Assembly: GCA_024690965.1 (NCBI GenBank)
Contig: JAILOG010000015.1
Location: 1 to 50,973 of the forward strand
Length of the DNA stretch: 50,973 bases
Source of the DNA: Clostridiales bacterium
Lineage (GTDB): Bacteria; Bacillota; Clostridia; Oscillospirales; Acutalibacteraceae
Direction of reading: 5' to 3'
This document shows, in pieces, positions 43,029 to 50,973 of the stretch. Each line of letters begins with the position of its first letter. Position 1 is the stretch's first letter. The translations under genes and the position numbers were made by a program. The notes under the pieces were generated by a model. The model did no database searches, was not told where the DNA came from, and saw nothing but the letters and a program-made list of their open reading frames with translations.

Positions 43029-43732
43029 AATCCATTACCCCAAAATCTTGAACATTTTTTCTTAATATCAGCCCTGTAAGGCTTGCTTACAGAAAGTGTT
43101 TCGCCGCTTTTTAACATTATATTGTCGTATCCTACCTTAACAATATGTCTTATATTTACAATATTTCCTACATTGATCCTGGCAAAACCGAAAGGTGTTA
43201 ATTCTTTTTCTTTCGCTGCTATTTTACCGCGTTCTTTGTATACTTTGCCGGCAGCGTGAATCATAATGTAATTTTTGTATTTTTCAAGAAAAATAATGTC
43301 TTTAATACGTAAATTCACATCATCGTAGCCCTCTTTGATGGTATAAACCGTTCTTGATGCCTGAATTCGTTTGTAAAGACTGAGAATACGTAATTCAAGG
43401 TCCAGCTCCAGATCGCATTTTCGTATAAAGCTGTAAGGAATAAGATTAAGTGCCTTAAACACTAAATTATCCTTATTGGAAACAAAAATAACATACGGAT
43501 ATTCACCGTTTTTCTGCCTGTTTATTGTTTCGCATAATTGCAAACCGTTTATCTGCGGCATTTCAATATCAAGCAGTATCAATTCATATTCGCCGATATG
43601 TTTTGAAAATTCTTGTTCGTTGTTGTAAACATCAACGCTAAAAGAAATGTTTTTCTCAACGCTTATATTGTTAAGCATATTCTGCACTTTATCGGAAAAC
43701 TCTTTATCGTCATCCATTATGGCTATTCTCAT
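43025..43732 (-). CDS. agrA: AgrA-like LytTR response regulator
   Basis: 235 residues. Receiver domain with the acidic pocket MDDD (7-9), phospho-acceptor Asp55 in LILLDIEMP and a conserved Lys near 107; a C-terminal LytTR DNA-binding domain (about 135-232) with FLEKYKNYIMIH, GFARINVGNIVNIRHI and LSVSKPYR. It likely binds the paired repeat at 41579-41610 to activate agrBD. First gene of the agrAC operon. Confidence 0.93.
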   Translation of the reverse strand: MRIAIMDDDKEFSDKVQNMLNNISVEKNISFSVDVYNNEQEFSKHIGEYELILLDIEMPQINGLQLCETINRQKNGEYPYVIFVSNKDNLVFKALNLIPYSFIRKCDLELDLELRILSLYKRIQASRTVYTIKEGYDDVNLRIKDIIFLEKYKNYIMIHAAGKVYKERGKIAAKEKELTPFGFARINVGNIVNIRHIVKVGYDNIMLKSGETLSVSKPYRADIKKKCSRFWGNGL

Positions 43733-43867
43733 TGTGTTTCTCCTTCACATAACTTGGTGTTTGCTCGGATATATAAATTGCACGCAGATAATTATATCAA
43801 ATTTTGTCTGTTATATCAACACCAATAACAAGATTAATAACTTGTTTTGCACACCTAAGATAAATCC

Positions 43868-43893
43868 CCCGCCTGCTCATCGAAACAGGCGGG
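43868..43893 (-). terminator. Terminator of the NCS2 permease gene
   Basis: CCCGCCTG/CAGGCGGG stem followed by GGATTTATC on the minus strand; T run weak. Confidence 0.6.
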
Positions 43894-43926
43894 AGATGCT
43901 GTACATATATGCTTGTCATTATCGTT

Positions 43927-45336
43927 TTATGACGAAACTCCCAAAATTATTGTTGCGATTCTCACCGCAAACAGAACAAACGATATCCACATGATTGGGT
44001 GAACATCTTTAACTTTACCTGTGATAACTTTTAATATTACCCACGCAACTATACCAAACATAATACCGTTTGCGATTGAATATGTGAACGGCATCATAAC
44101 AATTGCGAAAAATCCGCCTACGGTATCGGCGATATCGGAATCAAAATCCATTTTTGTTATGTTTTTAAGCATAAGCAATCCTACAAAAACAAGCGCCGGG
44201 GTAGTTGCGAACGAGGGGATAGCAAGAAATATCGGATACAGCGGGAGAGCCAAAAGGAACAGCGCCGCCGATGTGAGCGCAGTTAATCCCGTTCTGCCGC
44301 CCTCGGCAACACCGGTAGTTGATTCTACATATGATGTAACGGTGGATGTACCGAGTATTGAGCCGCCTATCGTACCCACCGCATCAGCCATAAGCGCGCG
44401 CCCTACACGCGGCAGCGTTCCGTTTTCGTCAAGAAGATTTCCCTCTTGCGCAACGCCTATAAGTGTTCCTACCGTGTCGAAAAGGTCAACAAACAGAAAC
44501 GCGAAAACTATTATCGCAAAATTAAGCGCGTTGGCAGCAACATATGAAAAATCAAACTTCATAAATGTTTCCCCTGCCATTGTTTGAACGGGAGCAAAAA
44601 CCGTGTAGTTCGCGAAATCGGGAATAACAGAAGGCCCCTGATACCAACCTGCGATTTGAGCTATAATGCCCAAAATCCATGTAGTTATAATACCGATAAG
44701 TATAGCCCCTTTTATTCTGTGATGCCACAAAGCGGCAATTATCAAAACACCTATAATGGCGAGAACCATAGGCGCGGAACCCATATCGCCGAGCTTGACA
44801 AGTGTTGAGGAACTGACTGTTGCTTCTCCGTTATCGCCTATTGTTGCGAATGCGTCGGTATCTACAATGCCTGCGCCCTTAAAGCCGACAATTACAATAA
44901 ACAAACCGATGCCTGCCGATATACCGAGCTTAAGATTGCGTGGAACTTTGTTAACAAGTGTTTCTCTGAATTTGAAAAATGAAAGAATAATAAAAATTAT
45001 ACCTTCACAGAGAATAGCCGTAAGCGCTACCTGCCAAGCGTTGGTGATTCCCTGTGCCTGTAGCTGCGGTACAACGGTGTAAGCGAAATATGCGTTCAAT
45101 CCCATTCCGGAAGCAAGCACAACGGGATAGTTAGCAAAGAAAGCCATAATAAGCGTTGCAAACGCCGCTGAAATTGCAGTTGCCGCAAAAATGGCTTCGG
45201 CAGACATACCCGCAGCAGAGAGAATACCGGGATTTACAGCGAGTATATACGCCATAGAAAGGAAGGTGGTAATACCCGCTATAATCTCAGTTTTCACATT
45301 GGTTCCGTTCGCTTTCAGTTTGAACAGTTTTTCCAT
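43927..45336 (-). CDS. NCS2-family purine permease (PbuG/AzgA type)
   Basis: A 469-residue membrane transporter with 12 or more hydrophobic segments. The N-terminal ANGTNVKTEIIAGITTFLSMAY and GMGLNAYFAY motifs, and FLFVDLFDTVGTLIGVA in the middle, mark the AzgA/PbuG branch importing hypoxanthine, guanine or adenine by proton symport. AAGGAGGAAT lies before the ATG. No purine riboswitch was recognised upstream. Single-gene unit with its own terminator. Confidence 0.94.
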   Translation of the reverse strand: MEKLFKLKANGTNVKTEIIAGITTFLSMAYILAVNPGILSAAGMSAEAIFAATAISAAFATLIMAFFANYPVVLASGMGLNAYFAYTVVPQLQAQGITNAWQVALTAILCEGIIFIILSFFKFRETLVNKVPRNLKLGISAGIGLFIVIVGFKGAGIVDTDAFATIGDNGEATVSSSTLVKLGDMGSAPMVLAIIGVLIIAALWHHRIKGAILIGIITTWILGIIAQIAGWYQGPSVIPDFANYTVFAPVQTMAGETFMKFDFSYVAANALNFAIIVFAFLFVDLFDTVGTLIGVAQEGNLLDENGTLPRVGRALMADAVGTIGGSILGTSTVTSYVESTTGVAEGGRTGLTALTSAALFLLALPLYPIFLAIPSFATTPALVFVGLLMLKNITKMDFDSDIADTVGGFFAIVMMPFTYSIANGIMFGIVAWVILKVITGKVKDVHPIMWISFVLFAVRIATIILGVSS

Positions 45337-45495
45337 AGATCATTCCTCCTTAAAATTTTGTGAAATTGTTTTCCGTTTATTATATCAAAAACAACAATTT
45401 ATTAATGCTTCGAGAATATCTTATTTTTAATAAATTGTTATATTTGCTTAGGGTAACAGTTGTTTAACCCTGCACGTTGTATAATTAAATATAAA

Positions 45496-45528
45496 CAAAA
45501 AATCCTGCCATTATCAAACGACAGGATT
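45496..45528 (-). terminator. Terminator of the flavoprotein-rubredoxin gene
   Basis: AATCCTG/CAGGATT stem followed by TTTTTTG on the minus strand. Confidence 0.75.
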
Positions 45529-45537
45529 ATTTCATAT

Positions 45538-46194
45538 TCAATTCTTTACAAACGCATCCTTTGACGCTCTGCACACGGGACAAGCCCAGTCATCTTCTAA
45601 CTGGTCAAAGGGCTTGTTGTTATTATTGTTGTAGGTGTAACCGCAGATTTTGCAGGTATATTTTTCCGAAAGCGAATAGTTATCCTCATTTTGAATAAGG
45701 AATGTGGGAGCATTTTCGGAGGCTCTTCCCTTTATAGTATTGTGGTAATAACTGTAAGTCATAGGCGTTCCTTTATACTCATCGCTTCCGGCTATTACTT
45801 CGGCTATAAATATTGTGTGCGTCCTTGTTTCTAAGCTTCCCGTTACTCTGCAAAGAAACCAGCAGCATATGCTCTCTCTTAAAACGGGAACGCCCTCTCT
45901 TAGTACCTTATGTCCTACATTTTTTAATTTGTTTGTTTCTCTGCCGCTGTTAAAGCCCAAAGCGCCCACAACTGTTCCGGATGTATCCTCAGATAATACC
46001 GAAACAGAAAATATTCCGTGCTTTTTTATCATTTCGTTTGTATAGCTCTCTTGGTTCAAGCTGAGAGCTATCGTCTGGGGGCTTGCGGTAACCTGCGTAA
46101 GCGTATTTACAATACACGCGGACGGGTATCTGTCGCCAACTACGCCTATTGCGTACATACCGTAATTGATAGTCCTTAAAATTTTCGGATCCAT
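45538..46194 (-). CDS. Flavin reductase-rubredoxin fusion (high-molecular-weight rubredoxin type)
   Basis: About 218 residues. The N-terminal two thirds form an FMN-binding flavin reductase domain ([17 protein letters not shown]..., [13 protein letters not shown]), and the C-terminus is a rubredoxin with CKICG and CPVCR iron ligands. Such Hrb proteins pass electrons from NADH to diiron flavoproteins that reduce oxygen or nitric oxide. The start at the ATG of MDPKIL (46194) is preferred; GTG and TTG codons lie just upstream. No partner flavodiiron gene is in the window. Confidence 0.9.
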   Translation of the reverse strand: MDPKILRTINYGMYAIGVVGDRYPSACIVNTLTQVTASPQTIALSLNQESYTNEMIKKHGIFSVSVLSEDTSGTVVGALGFNSGRETNKLKNVGHKVLREGVPVLRESICCWFLCRVTGSLETRTHTIFIAEVIAGSDEYKGTPMTYSYYHNTIKGRASENAPTFLIQNEDNYSLSEKYTCKICGYTYNNNNNKPFDQLEDDWACPVCRASKDAFVKN

Positions 46195-46237
46195 AACATT
46201 CACCAAAGGAAAGCAATTAGCTTTCTTTCCTTCCTTA

Positions 46238-47440
46238 TTATTTTATCTTGCGGCACTCTATATAGTATCTCTTATCGTAAGCGTGACCCATAGAGAAAGT
46301 TTTTCTGGGAAGTGAGCCGTCGGATTTTATTGCGTCGAACAACTCGTTTTTCTGCATACCCTTAAAGATAAACCCTATTGTATTATCTTGTTTGCAAAGC
46401 TCACGCACGCTGTCTTCACCGTGTATATAGTCTATCTTGATTTCTGTGTGTGCCTTTAAATAATTATCGAGATAACTCTGCAATGTTCCGACAGGAAGCT
46501 TAGATGTAGGCTTTACGCTCATTTTTCCCGAAGTTTTATTCGTAACATATTCTATTATTTGCGCATCGGCGCCGTTATATCCGTCACCGAGCGCGGTTTT
46601 CATATCACTTAACAGCTTTTGACAATCCGCACCGAACAACACTCTGTAAATCGGCTCAAATTCTATTGAGGAATCGTGAATATTTACTACCTCAACAAGA
46701 GCGTAACGTGCAAGCGGTGATTTTGTAAGATTGTAACACTCCTTTGCCGTCGCAAGAGAATGGTTTCCGTCACCTACCGCAAACATAAGCTTGTCTTCTT
46801 TGTCTTTTACAAGGTTATTAAGAGCCTCACCGATCTTTTTCTGCGTATCTTCATCGGTAAAATATCCCGTTATGTGTCCGCCGCCCTGCATAAGGTCAAA
46901 ATCATAAGCCTTTTTAAATCCGTCTTTTATGCCTTTTAAAGGTTCTATTACCGTACAGTCGGGATCGTCTATTAAAAGCATAATGTGCGGCAACTCAAGA
47001 ACCGCGTCTTTTCTTATTTTAACACGGGGAGGAATACGCTCCAAAACTGTTTGCTCAGTAGCTCTTATAAGCGCGTGGCTTCCTTTGTGATAGTCGTAAT
47101 CCTCTAAGTCGATAACACCCACAATGCCGTGTCTTATTCCGCATGAGGATTCTCTCTCTATATACATAAGAGCGTTGTCGTGTTCTTCCAAAACGCCGCT
47201 ATTTATGTATTCGGTCATTGTTTTATTTATCTTTTCTATACGCTGAGGAACATCGTTCTCCTCAAGATATATTTCAGGTAATGTTATTCTCAGTGTAGAC
47301 GGGGCGTCACCTACATTCGCTTCTACCTCGTCCCAATACTTTTGCTCCGATGTGTACTGGTCGCAGGCTATAACAGACCATTTCTCATAATTTGATTTGG
47401 GTAATAATATTTTTGCGGGCAAAAACGAATAATTGTTCAT
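46238..47440 (-). CDS. DUF1015 family protein
   Basis: 400 residues, the usual DUF1015 size, with the N-terminal [31 protein letters not shown], a central [21 protein letters not shown] and the conserved [15 protein letters not shown] (ParB-like serine-kinase-type motif). Some relatives are free-serine kinases; the function here is unproven. GGAG precedes the ATG. It lies 31 bp upstream of the rubredoxin-fusion gene on the same strand, possibly cotranscribed. Confidence 0.88.
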   Translation of the reverse strand: MNNYSFLPAKILLPKSNYEKWSVIACDQYTSEQKYWDEVEANVGDAPSTLRITLPEIYLEENDVPQRIEKINKTMTEYINSGVLEEHDNALMYIERESSCGIRHGIVGVIDLEDYDYHKGSHALIRATEQTVLERIPPRVKIRKDAVLELPHIMLLIDDPDCTVIEPLKGIKDGFKKAYDFDLMQGGGHITGYFTDEDTQKKIGEALNNLVKDKEDKLMFAVGDGNHSLATAKECYNLTKSPLARYALVEVVNIHDSSIEFEPIYRVLFGADCQKLLSDMKTALGDGYNGADAQIIEYVTNKTSGKMSVKPTSKLPVGTLQSYLDNYLKAHTEIKIDYIHGEDSVRELCKQDNTIGFIFKGMQKNELFDAIKSDGSLPRKTFSMGHAYDKRYYIECRKIK

Positions 47441-47549
47441 AACGCGCCACTCCTTGTTATTTATTTACAAATTTACCATTGGATTATAACATTATTTTAT
47501 GGTTTTTTCAATACCCTTATGCACTTTTTGGTTATAGGCAGGCAAAATA

Positions 47550-47578
47550 TTGACCTAACGGCTCAGTTAGGATATAAT
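47550..47578 (+). promoter_or_regulatory. Promoter with operator, AlkD-like gene
   Basis: -35 TTGACC (47550-47555), 17-bp spacer, -10 TATAAT (47573-47578). An inverted repeat CCTAAC (47554-47559)/GTTAGG (47566-47571) fills the spacer, a classic repressor position. Confidence 0.7.
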
Positions 47579-47600
47579 TTCATCAAGGAACGGTGATATT

Positions 47601-48284
47601 ATGGATATATTAAAAGAATTATTTGAAATGCAGGATAAAGATTACGCGGAATTTCAATCGAAGCTTATCCCAAATATTAATACAGATAGTATAATAGGTG
47701 TGCGTTTGCCAGCCCTCAGGGATTTTGCGAAACAATGCGTAAATATGCCCGATACAAACAAGTTTTTAGAATCACTCCCCCACAAATACTACGAAGAAAA
47801 TGTACTTCACGGATTGATTATAGAATTGTCAAAAGATTATACATATTGTATAAATTTGATTGATAAGTTTCTGCCGTATGTTGATAACTGGGCTGTGTGT
47901 GATACCATATCTCCAAAAATTTTTAAAAAGCATAAAAGCGAGCTGCTGACGAAGATTGATGAATGGATGCATTCAAAGCATACATACACTTGCCGGTTTG
48001 GGGTAAAAATGCTTATGGCGCATTTTCTTGACGATGATTTCAAAACCGAATATTTGGAAAAGGTCAGCCTGATAAAGTCTGACGAATACTATGTTAATAT
48101 GATGATCGCATGGTATTTTGCAACTGCGCTTGCAAAGCAATGGAGCTCGGCGATAACATATATTGAGGATAACCGCCTGCCGAAGTGGACGCATAACAAA
48201 ACGATATCAAAAGCCTGCGAAAGCTATAGGATTACCCCGGAGCAAAAAAGCTATTTAAGAGAATTAAAAATAAAACTGAACTAA
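47601..48284 (+). CDS. AlkD-like DNA alkylation repair protein
   Basis: 227 residues of HEAT-like helical repeats, with GVRLPALRDFAKQ, YYEENVLHGLIIELS, FLPYVDNWAVCDTIS and FGVKMLMAHFLDDDF. This is the AlkC/AlkD glycosylase family, which removes N3- and N7-alkylpurines. The VDNWAVCD segment holds the Trp and Asp used in AlkD. A GGAACGGTGAT site precedes the ATG. Single gene behind an operator-bearing promoter. Confidence 0.88.
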   Translation: MDILKELFEMQDKDYAEFQSKLIPNINTDSIIGVRLPALRDFAKQCVNMPDTNKFLESLPHKYYEENVLHGLIIELSKDYTYCINLIDKFLPYVDNWAVCDTISPKIFKKHKSELLTKIDEWMHSKHTYTCRFGVKMLMAHFLDDDFKTEYLEKVSLIKSDEYYVNMMIAWYFATALAKQWSSAITYIEDNRLPKWTHNKTISKACESYRITPEQKSYLRELKIKLN

Positions 48285-48301
48285 AAAACAGATAAAAACT
48301 C

Positions 48302-48335
48302 AAAATCCTGCCGACCAAATCGACAGGATTTTTTC
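48302..48335 (+). terminator. Terminator of the AlkD-like gene (likely bidirectional)
   Basis: AAAATCCTG/CAGGATTTT stem with TTTTT on the plus side and a T-rich minus side. Confidence 0.8.
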
Positions 48336-48360
48336 TTTTATGCCTAAAATAAGATTTTTG

Positions 48361-48397
48361 CCTACGACAACATCTCTTGCGGTGCGCGAATGTGCGC
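48361..48397 (+). repeat. Direct repeat flanking the Sel1 module, left copy
   Basis: A 37-bp block starting CCTACGACAAC that recurs at 50530-50566 with three mismatches. Its first 11 bp equal 50778-50788 inside tRNA-Asn. Confidence 0.8.
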
Positions 48398-48476
48398 GGC
48401 AGGTGGAAGTAAACATTTAAATATCTATTTATAAACAACTAAAAATATTTTTAGCGGTTATACTACACCGTAATTT

Positions 48477-48947
48477 TCAATCAACATTAAACGTTTTCTT
48501 TACAAGAGCTAAAAAGCTACGATAATAGTCCTCCTCTTCCTCCAATTTCTGTTCATCATACCCTAATGATCTGAATGAGTTCACAGTAGAACGAAACAAC
48601 ATTTCAGAAGAGTTTTCCAACCCAATTTGACTTCCCCAATAAGATTTATTTAGATAGTCCTTTGAGGAGTCAGACAATGCTTTTTTCTTCAACTGATAAC
48701 TATGACCAGTCATATATACATAAATAACGGTAGCTTGACTTTCATGACAAATTCTAAATTCAAAGTTGCAATAGTCTTGTCTGTGATACAAATTAAATAC
48801 AATTAAGTAATTATCTTTTACTATAAAATCAATAGGCAGACAATAATACTTATTTGTATCTTCGATAAATTTTCTTAAATGATAGTATTGAAGCCTATTG
48901 TCTCTCGGTAATGCTATTTCAAGTACTTTTTGACTCTTGGTAAACAT
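48477..48947 (-). CDS. Unknown protein, partner of the Sel1-repeat protein
   Basis: 156 residues, not recognised. The middle is rich in beta-type segments (YLIVFNLYHR, ATVIYVYMTG), and the C-terminal part is an acidic helix (KLEEEEDYYRSFL). It starts 1 bp after the stop of the Sel1-repeat gene, so both proteins are likely made together. No signal peptide. Confidence 0.65.
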   Translation of the reverse strand: MFTKSQKVLEIALPRDNRLQYYHLRKFIEDTNKYYCLPIDFIVKDNYLIVFNLYHRQDYCNFEFRICHESQATVIYVYMTGHSYQLKKKALSDSSKDYLNKSYWGSQIGLENSSEMLFRSTVNSFRSLGYDEQKLEEEEDYYRSFLALVKKTFNVD

Positions 48948-48948
48948 A

Positions 48949-50121
48949 TTAATCTGCCCTCCATTTCAAAACAATATAGTTTTCGGCATTACTTATTGAT
49001 ACATATGGATACTCTTTAGAAACCATATCAACCACACGAAGCAAATAATTAAAGTTTACTTCTGAAGACGACGGATGTTTAATAGCAGATTCAAACACAA
49101 TAGTATAATTATCTAATGACATTTCATTTTTTTCATCCGGATAAAAGGCTTTCGAAAAATAATCCCAAAATACTGATTTTTTAAAAGATAGGTTTGGAGA
49201 ATCTGCAAACAATAACCTAAATAAATATCCCCCATTATTACAATATATAGTAAGTTGAAAATCCCATGTATTTGCCTCTTCGGAAAGAGTGGTTTTTATT
49301 ACCAAAAGAGCAGTTTGTATCATCTCATAAAGATTAATTTGACATAACAATTCACATGCATCTTTATTATTTGGATCTTGATCAACAACCCATTGAATAT
49401 GGGTTTTAGCTTGAATAGCATCCGTAGTCGTTCCTTGCCCGAAAAATTTATATTTACCGTATAAATACTGTATATTTAAATCTGATACGTCTGCATCCAA
49501 CGCTTTTTCAAAACATTGAAAGGCTTTAGAATAATCCTTTATTTCCGCATACATCAATCCCAGGTTTGTCATTGTACCACAATTAACATAACCTGCCAAT
49601 TCTGCTCTTGTAATCCAGAATTCAGCCTTTACAAGTGATTTCTCTACACCATCACCAATTGTATATAATCTTCCTAAAGAGGATGCCGCAAGAGCACTGC
49701 CTAATTTTGCCGCTCTTTTCAACAAAGAAATTGCGGTTTCCATATCAATTGGCACACCTCTACCCAATAAATATATATTTGCCAAGTTACCTGCAGCATT
49801 TGAATCACCTTGATTCATAGCATCAGAATAATATTTAATTGCCTTTTTTGTGTCTAAACTAACACCATCACCATAATCGTACATATATCCAGCCATTAGT
49901 TGAGCGTATGAATTACCATGCATTGCTGCAATTTCATAATGAAAAATTGCTTTAGTTTTGTCTACTGGATAATTATTTTTGCCGTGAAAATAAGCATCAC
50001 CTTCTTGTACGTGGGCAGTAATTTCTTGTTCCGATAAAGAATGGGTTTCAGTCCCGATTGATAATTCTTTCTCTTTGATCTCGTTCTTTAAATTCATAAT
50101 GTTATCAAAATGACCATCCAT
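48949..50121 (-). CDS. Sel1-like repeat protein
   Basis: 390 residues. Residues about 36-255 consist of Sel1/TPR-like helical repeats (for example AQLMAGYMYDYGDGVSLDTKKAIKYY, AAGNLANIYLLGRGV, AASSLGRLYTIGDGV), a protein-interaction scaffold. The C-terminal 120 residues are a separate unassigned domain. No signal peptide, so it is cytoplasmic, unlike many Sel1 proteins. First gene of a two-gene leftward unit, divergent from a small XRE regulator. Confidence 0.85.
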   Translation of the reverse strand: MDGHFDNIMNLKNEIKEKELSIGTETHSLSEQEITAHVQEGDAYFHGKNNYPVDKTKAIFHYEIAAMHGNSYAQLMAGYMYDYGDGVSLDTKKAIKYYSDAMNQGDSNAAGNLANIYLLGRGVPIDMETAISLLKRAAKLGSALAASSLGRLYTIGDGVEKSLVKAEFWITRAELAGYVNCGTMTNLGLMYAEIKDYSKAFQCFEKALDADVSDLNIQYLYGKYKFFGQGTTTDAIQAKTHIQWVVDQDPNNKDACELLCQINLYEMIQTALLVIKTTLSEEANTWDFQLTIYCNNGGYLFRLLFADSPNLSFKKSVFWDYFSKAFYPDEKNEMSLDNYTIVFESAIKHPSSSEVNFNYLLRVVDMVSKEYPYVSISNAENYIVLKWRAD

Positions 50122-50237
50122 ATCAATGCCTCCAAAATAAAATATTAATATTAATTATATTATTTCGAAACGTTTCTCAAATAACAAACTCACTTTGCAG
50201 ATTTAAATTATGTATGTGACATATTGTTACATTGGTA

Positions 50238-50282
50238 TTGTAACATTTTGTTACAATAAAGTCAAGACTTTTTTGACTTTAT
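50238..50282 (+). promoter_or_regulatory. Paired operators upstream of the XRE gene
   Basis: TTGTAAC (50238-50244)/GTTACAA (50250-50256), and next to it a perfect 10-bp repeat ATAAAGTCAA (50256-50265)/TTGACTTTAT (50273-50282). They lie between divergent genes and could bind the XRE protein. Confidence 0.6.
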
Positions 50283-50303
50283 GAAAGGAACAATAAAATA
50301 AAT

Positions 50304-50516
50304 ATGGAAGGCTTAATCGGTTTAAGAATCATCAGAAAACAAAGGGGATACAATCAATTAAAAGTAGCTATGGATCTATCTATCAGCCGAGAATCGCTTT
50401 CATATTACGAAAACGGAAAAAGATCACCTGATATACAGATGCTATTATTGCTTTCAGAATATTTTAATGTATCAATTGACTTTTTAATTAGAGGGGAAGA
50501 GTTTAAAAAGAAATAA
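50304..50516 (+). CDS. XRE-family HTH regulator
   Basis: A 70-residue protein that is one Cro/C1-type helix-turn-helix (LRIIRKQRGYNQLKVAMDLSI...YYENGKRSPDIQMLLLLSEYFNVSIDFLIRG), with nothing else. GAAAGGA precedes the ATG. It is divergent from the Sel1 unit, with two inverted repeats between them, and is probably the local repressor. Confidence 0.92.
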   Translation: MEGLIGLRIIRKQRGYNQLKVAMDLSISRESLSYYENGKRSPDIQMLLLLSEYFNVSIDFLIRGEEFKKK

Positions 50517-50529
50517 AATATAGGATCAA

Positions 50530-50566
50530 CCTACGACAACATCACTTGCGGTTCCCGAATGTGCGC
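50530..50566 (+). repeat. Direct repeat flanking the Sel1 module, right copy
   Basis: The partner of 48361-48397. It is followed by a GC-rich, palindromic stretch (to about 50690) with no real gene. Confidence 0.8.
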
Positions 50567-50726
50567 TCGCTTGGAGCGCGGCGCACATTTCGACCGCTGC
50601 GCCGACACTCTGCTCGCTGCTTCCGCCACCGGCGGCGCTCGCGTGTGTCGCAGTTAACAGCCTCGTGCCACGCACTCGTCTGTCAACCTCGCTTTAACAA
50701 AATAATTTTTCCCGTAAACAACAAAA

Positions 50727-50750
50727 GAACGCATACAAAAGTATGCGTTC
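50727..50750 (-). terminator. Terminator of the 5S-tRNA-Asn transcript
   Basis: Perfect 10-bp stem GAACGCATAC/GTATGCGTTC, then TTTTGTTGTTT on the minus strand. Confidence 0.85.
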
Positions 50751-50754
50751 AAAT

Positions 50755-50830
50755 TGGCGCCTCAAGTAGGACTCGAACCTACGACAACTCGGTTAACAGC
50801 CGAGTGCTCTACCGACTGAGCTATTAAGGC
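50755..50830 (-). tRNA. tRNA-Asn (GTT)
   Basis: Minus-strand cloverleaf: acceptor GCCTTAA/TTGAGGC, anticodon stem CTCGG/CCGAG around CTGTTAA (anticodon GTT), T-arm GTAGGTTCGAGTCCTAC, and encoded CCA; 76 nt. It lies 4-5 bp after 5S rRNA in the same transcript. Confidence 0.96.
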
Positions 50831-50834
50831 AAAG

Positions 50835-50950
50835 TGTTGGCATCTTCCTATTTTCCCGGGCCGTCACCAGCCAAGTATCTTCGGCACCACTGAGCTTAAC
50901 TTCTGTGTTCGGTATGGGAACAGGTGGACCCTCAGCGTCATCAACACCAA
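50835..50950 (-). rRNA. rrf: 5S ribosomal RNA
   Basis: A minus-strand 5S rRNA of about 116 nt with CACCTGTTCCCATACCGAACACAGAAGT-type core and complementary ends (TTGGTGTT.../...TGCCAACA). It marks the end of an rRNA operon extending beyond the right edge; the exact ends are approximate. Confidence 0.95.
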
Positions 50951-50973
50951 CTATTCAATTCGTGACTTTCGTC

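Noticed and set aside
45337-45500. Purine riboswitch upstream of the NCS2 permease
   Set aside because: No conserved three-way-junction boxes were found; only a short GGGT/AACCC hairpin is present.
50546-50827. Arginine-rich open frame near the right end
   Set aside because: It crosses the GC-rich palindromic stretch, the terminator and antisense tRNA-Asn; not a gene.
1-50973. CRISPR array
   Set aside because: No set of regularly spaced identical repeats was seen on reading the window.

Overview
The window is an AT-rich chromosomal segment, most likely from a gut-type, spore-forming member of the Clostridia (Oscillospiraceae/Ruminococcaceae-like). The reasons are a SpoIIM-like protein, MutS2, RecO, a P4-less S-box-type riboswitch, an Agr peptide quorum-sensing locus, and gut-clostridial mobile-element families (TnpV, DUF6809-like, large serine recombinase). 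The window ends on the right in the 3' part of an rRNA operon (5S rRNA then tRNA-Asn, minus strand), so the left of the window lies downstream of that operon.

Layout. (1) 1-13 kb, mostly core chromosome: a palindromic repeat cluster, a two-gene redox operon (FTR-like protein and thioredoxin), a low-molecular-weight tyrosine phosphatase, tRNA-Gln, cyclophilin-recO-mutS2, a Vat/CatB-type acetyltransferase, a small unknown protein behind a SAM-type riboswitch with a complete terminator/antiterminator platform, a self-regulated GntR(YtrA)-ABC transporter operon, tmRNA and two sporulation/membrane proteins. (2) 13-17 kb: a PHP phosphoesterase and a 992-residue type I pullulanase with MucBP-like and CBM26-like tails. 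(3) About 17.5-40 kb: an integrated mobile island bounded by tRNA-Ala(CGC) on the left and a large serine recombinase on the right. It carries a TnpV/DUF6809 cassette, a mobilisation region (two MobC-like genes, ParB, a palindrome-rich oriT candidate, but no relaxase), an element-encoded sigma-like factor, and a dense defence/toxin cargo: a GmrSD-like DUF262/DUF1524 nuclease, Kiwa (KwaA-KwaB), a SIR2 NADase with a winged-helix partner, a GIY-YIG/helicase plus adenine methyltransferase restriction system, a HipA-type kinase and a Fic protein. Two hsdS 3'-end relics sit directly before the SIR2 and Kiwa modules, and a decayed copy of the hipA 3' end lies about 10 kb from the intact one; these are scars of modular exchange. 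(4) 40-44 kb: an agrD-agrB operon and an agrA-agrC operon, with a LytTR-type direct repeat in front of agrBD. The AgrD peptide has serine where the ring cysteine is normally found. (5) 44-51 kb: a purine-type permease, a flavoprotein-rubredoxin fusion, a DUF1015 protein, an AlkD-like protein, a small Sel1-repeat/XRE module flanked by direct repeats that contain a piece of tRNA-Asn, then tRNA-Asn and 5S rRNA.

How it works together: the island's defence genes from 31.4 kb down to 21.7 kb all read leftward and could form one or a few transcripts. The mobilisation genes read rightward toward the recombinase. The best candidate for an undescribed system is the SIR2 gene with its 394-residue double-winged-helix partner; the serine-type AgrD and the riboswitch-controlled orphan protein are the next most interesting. 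All family assignments are from motif reading, with no database search.
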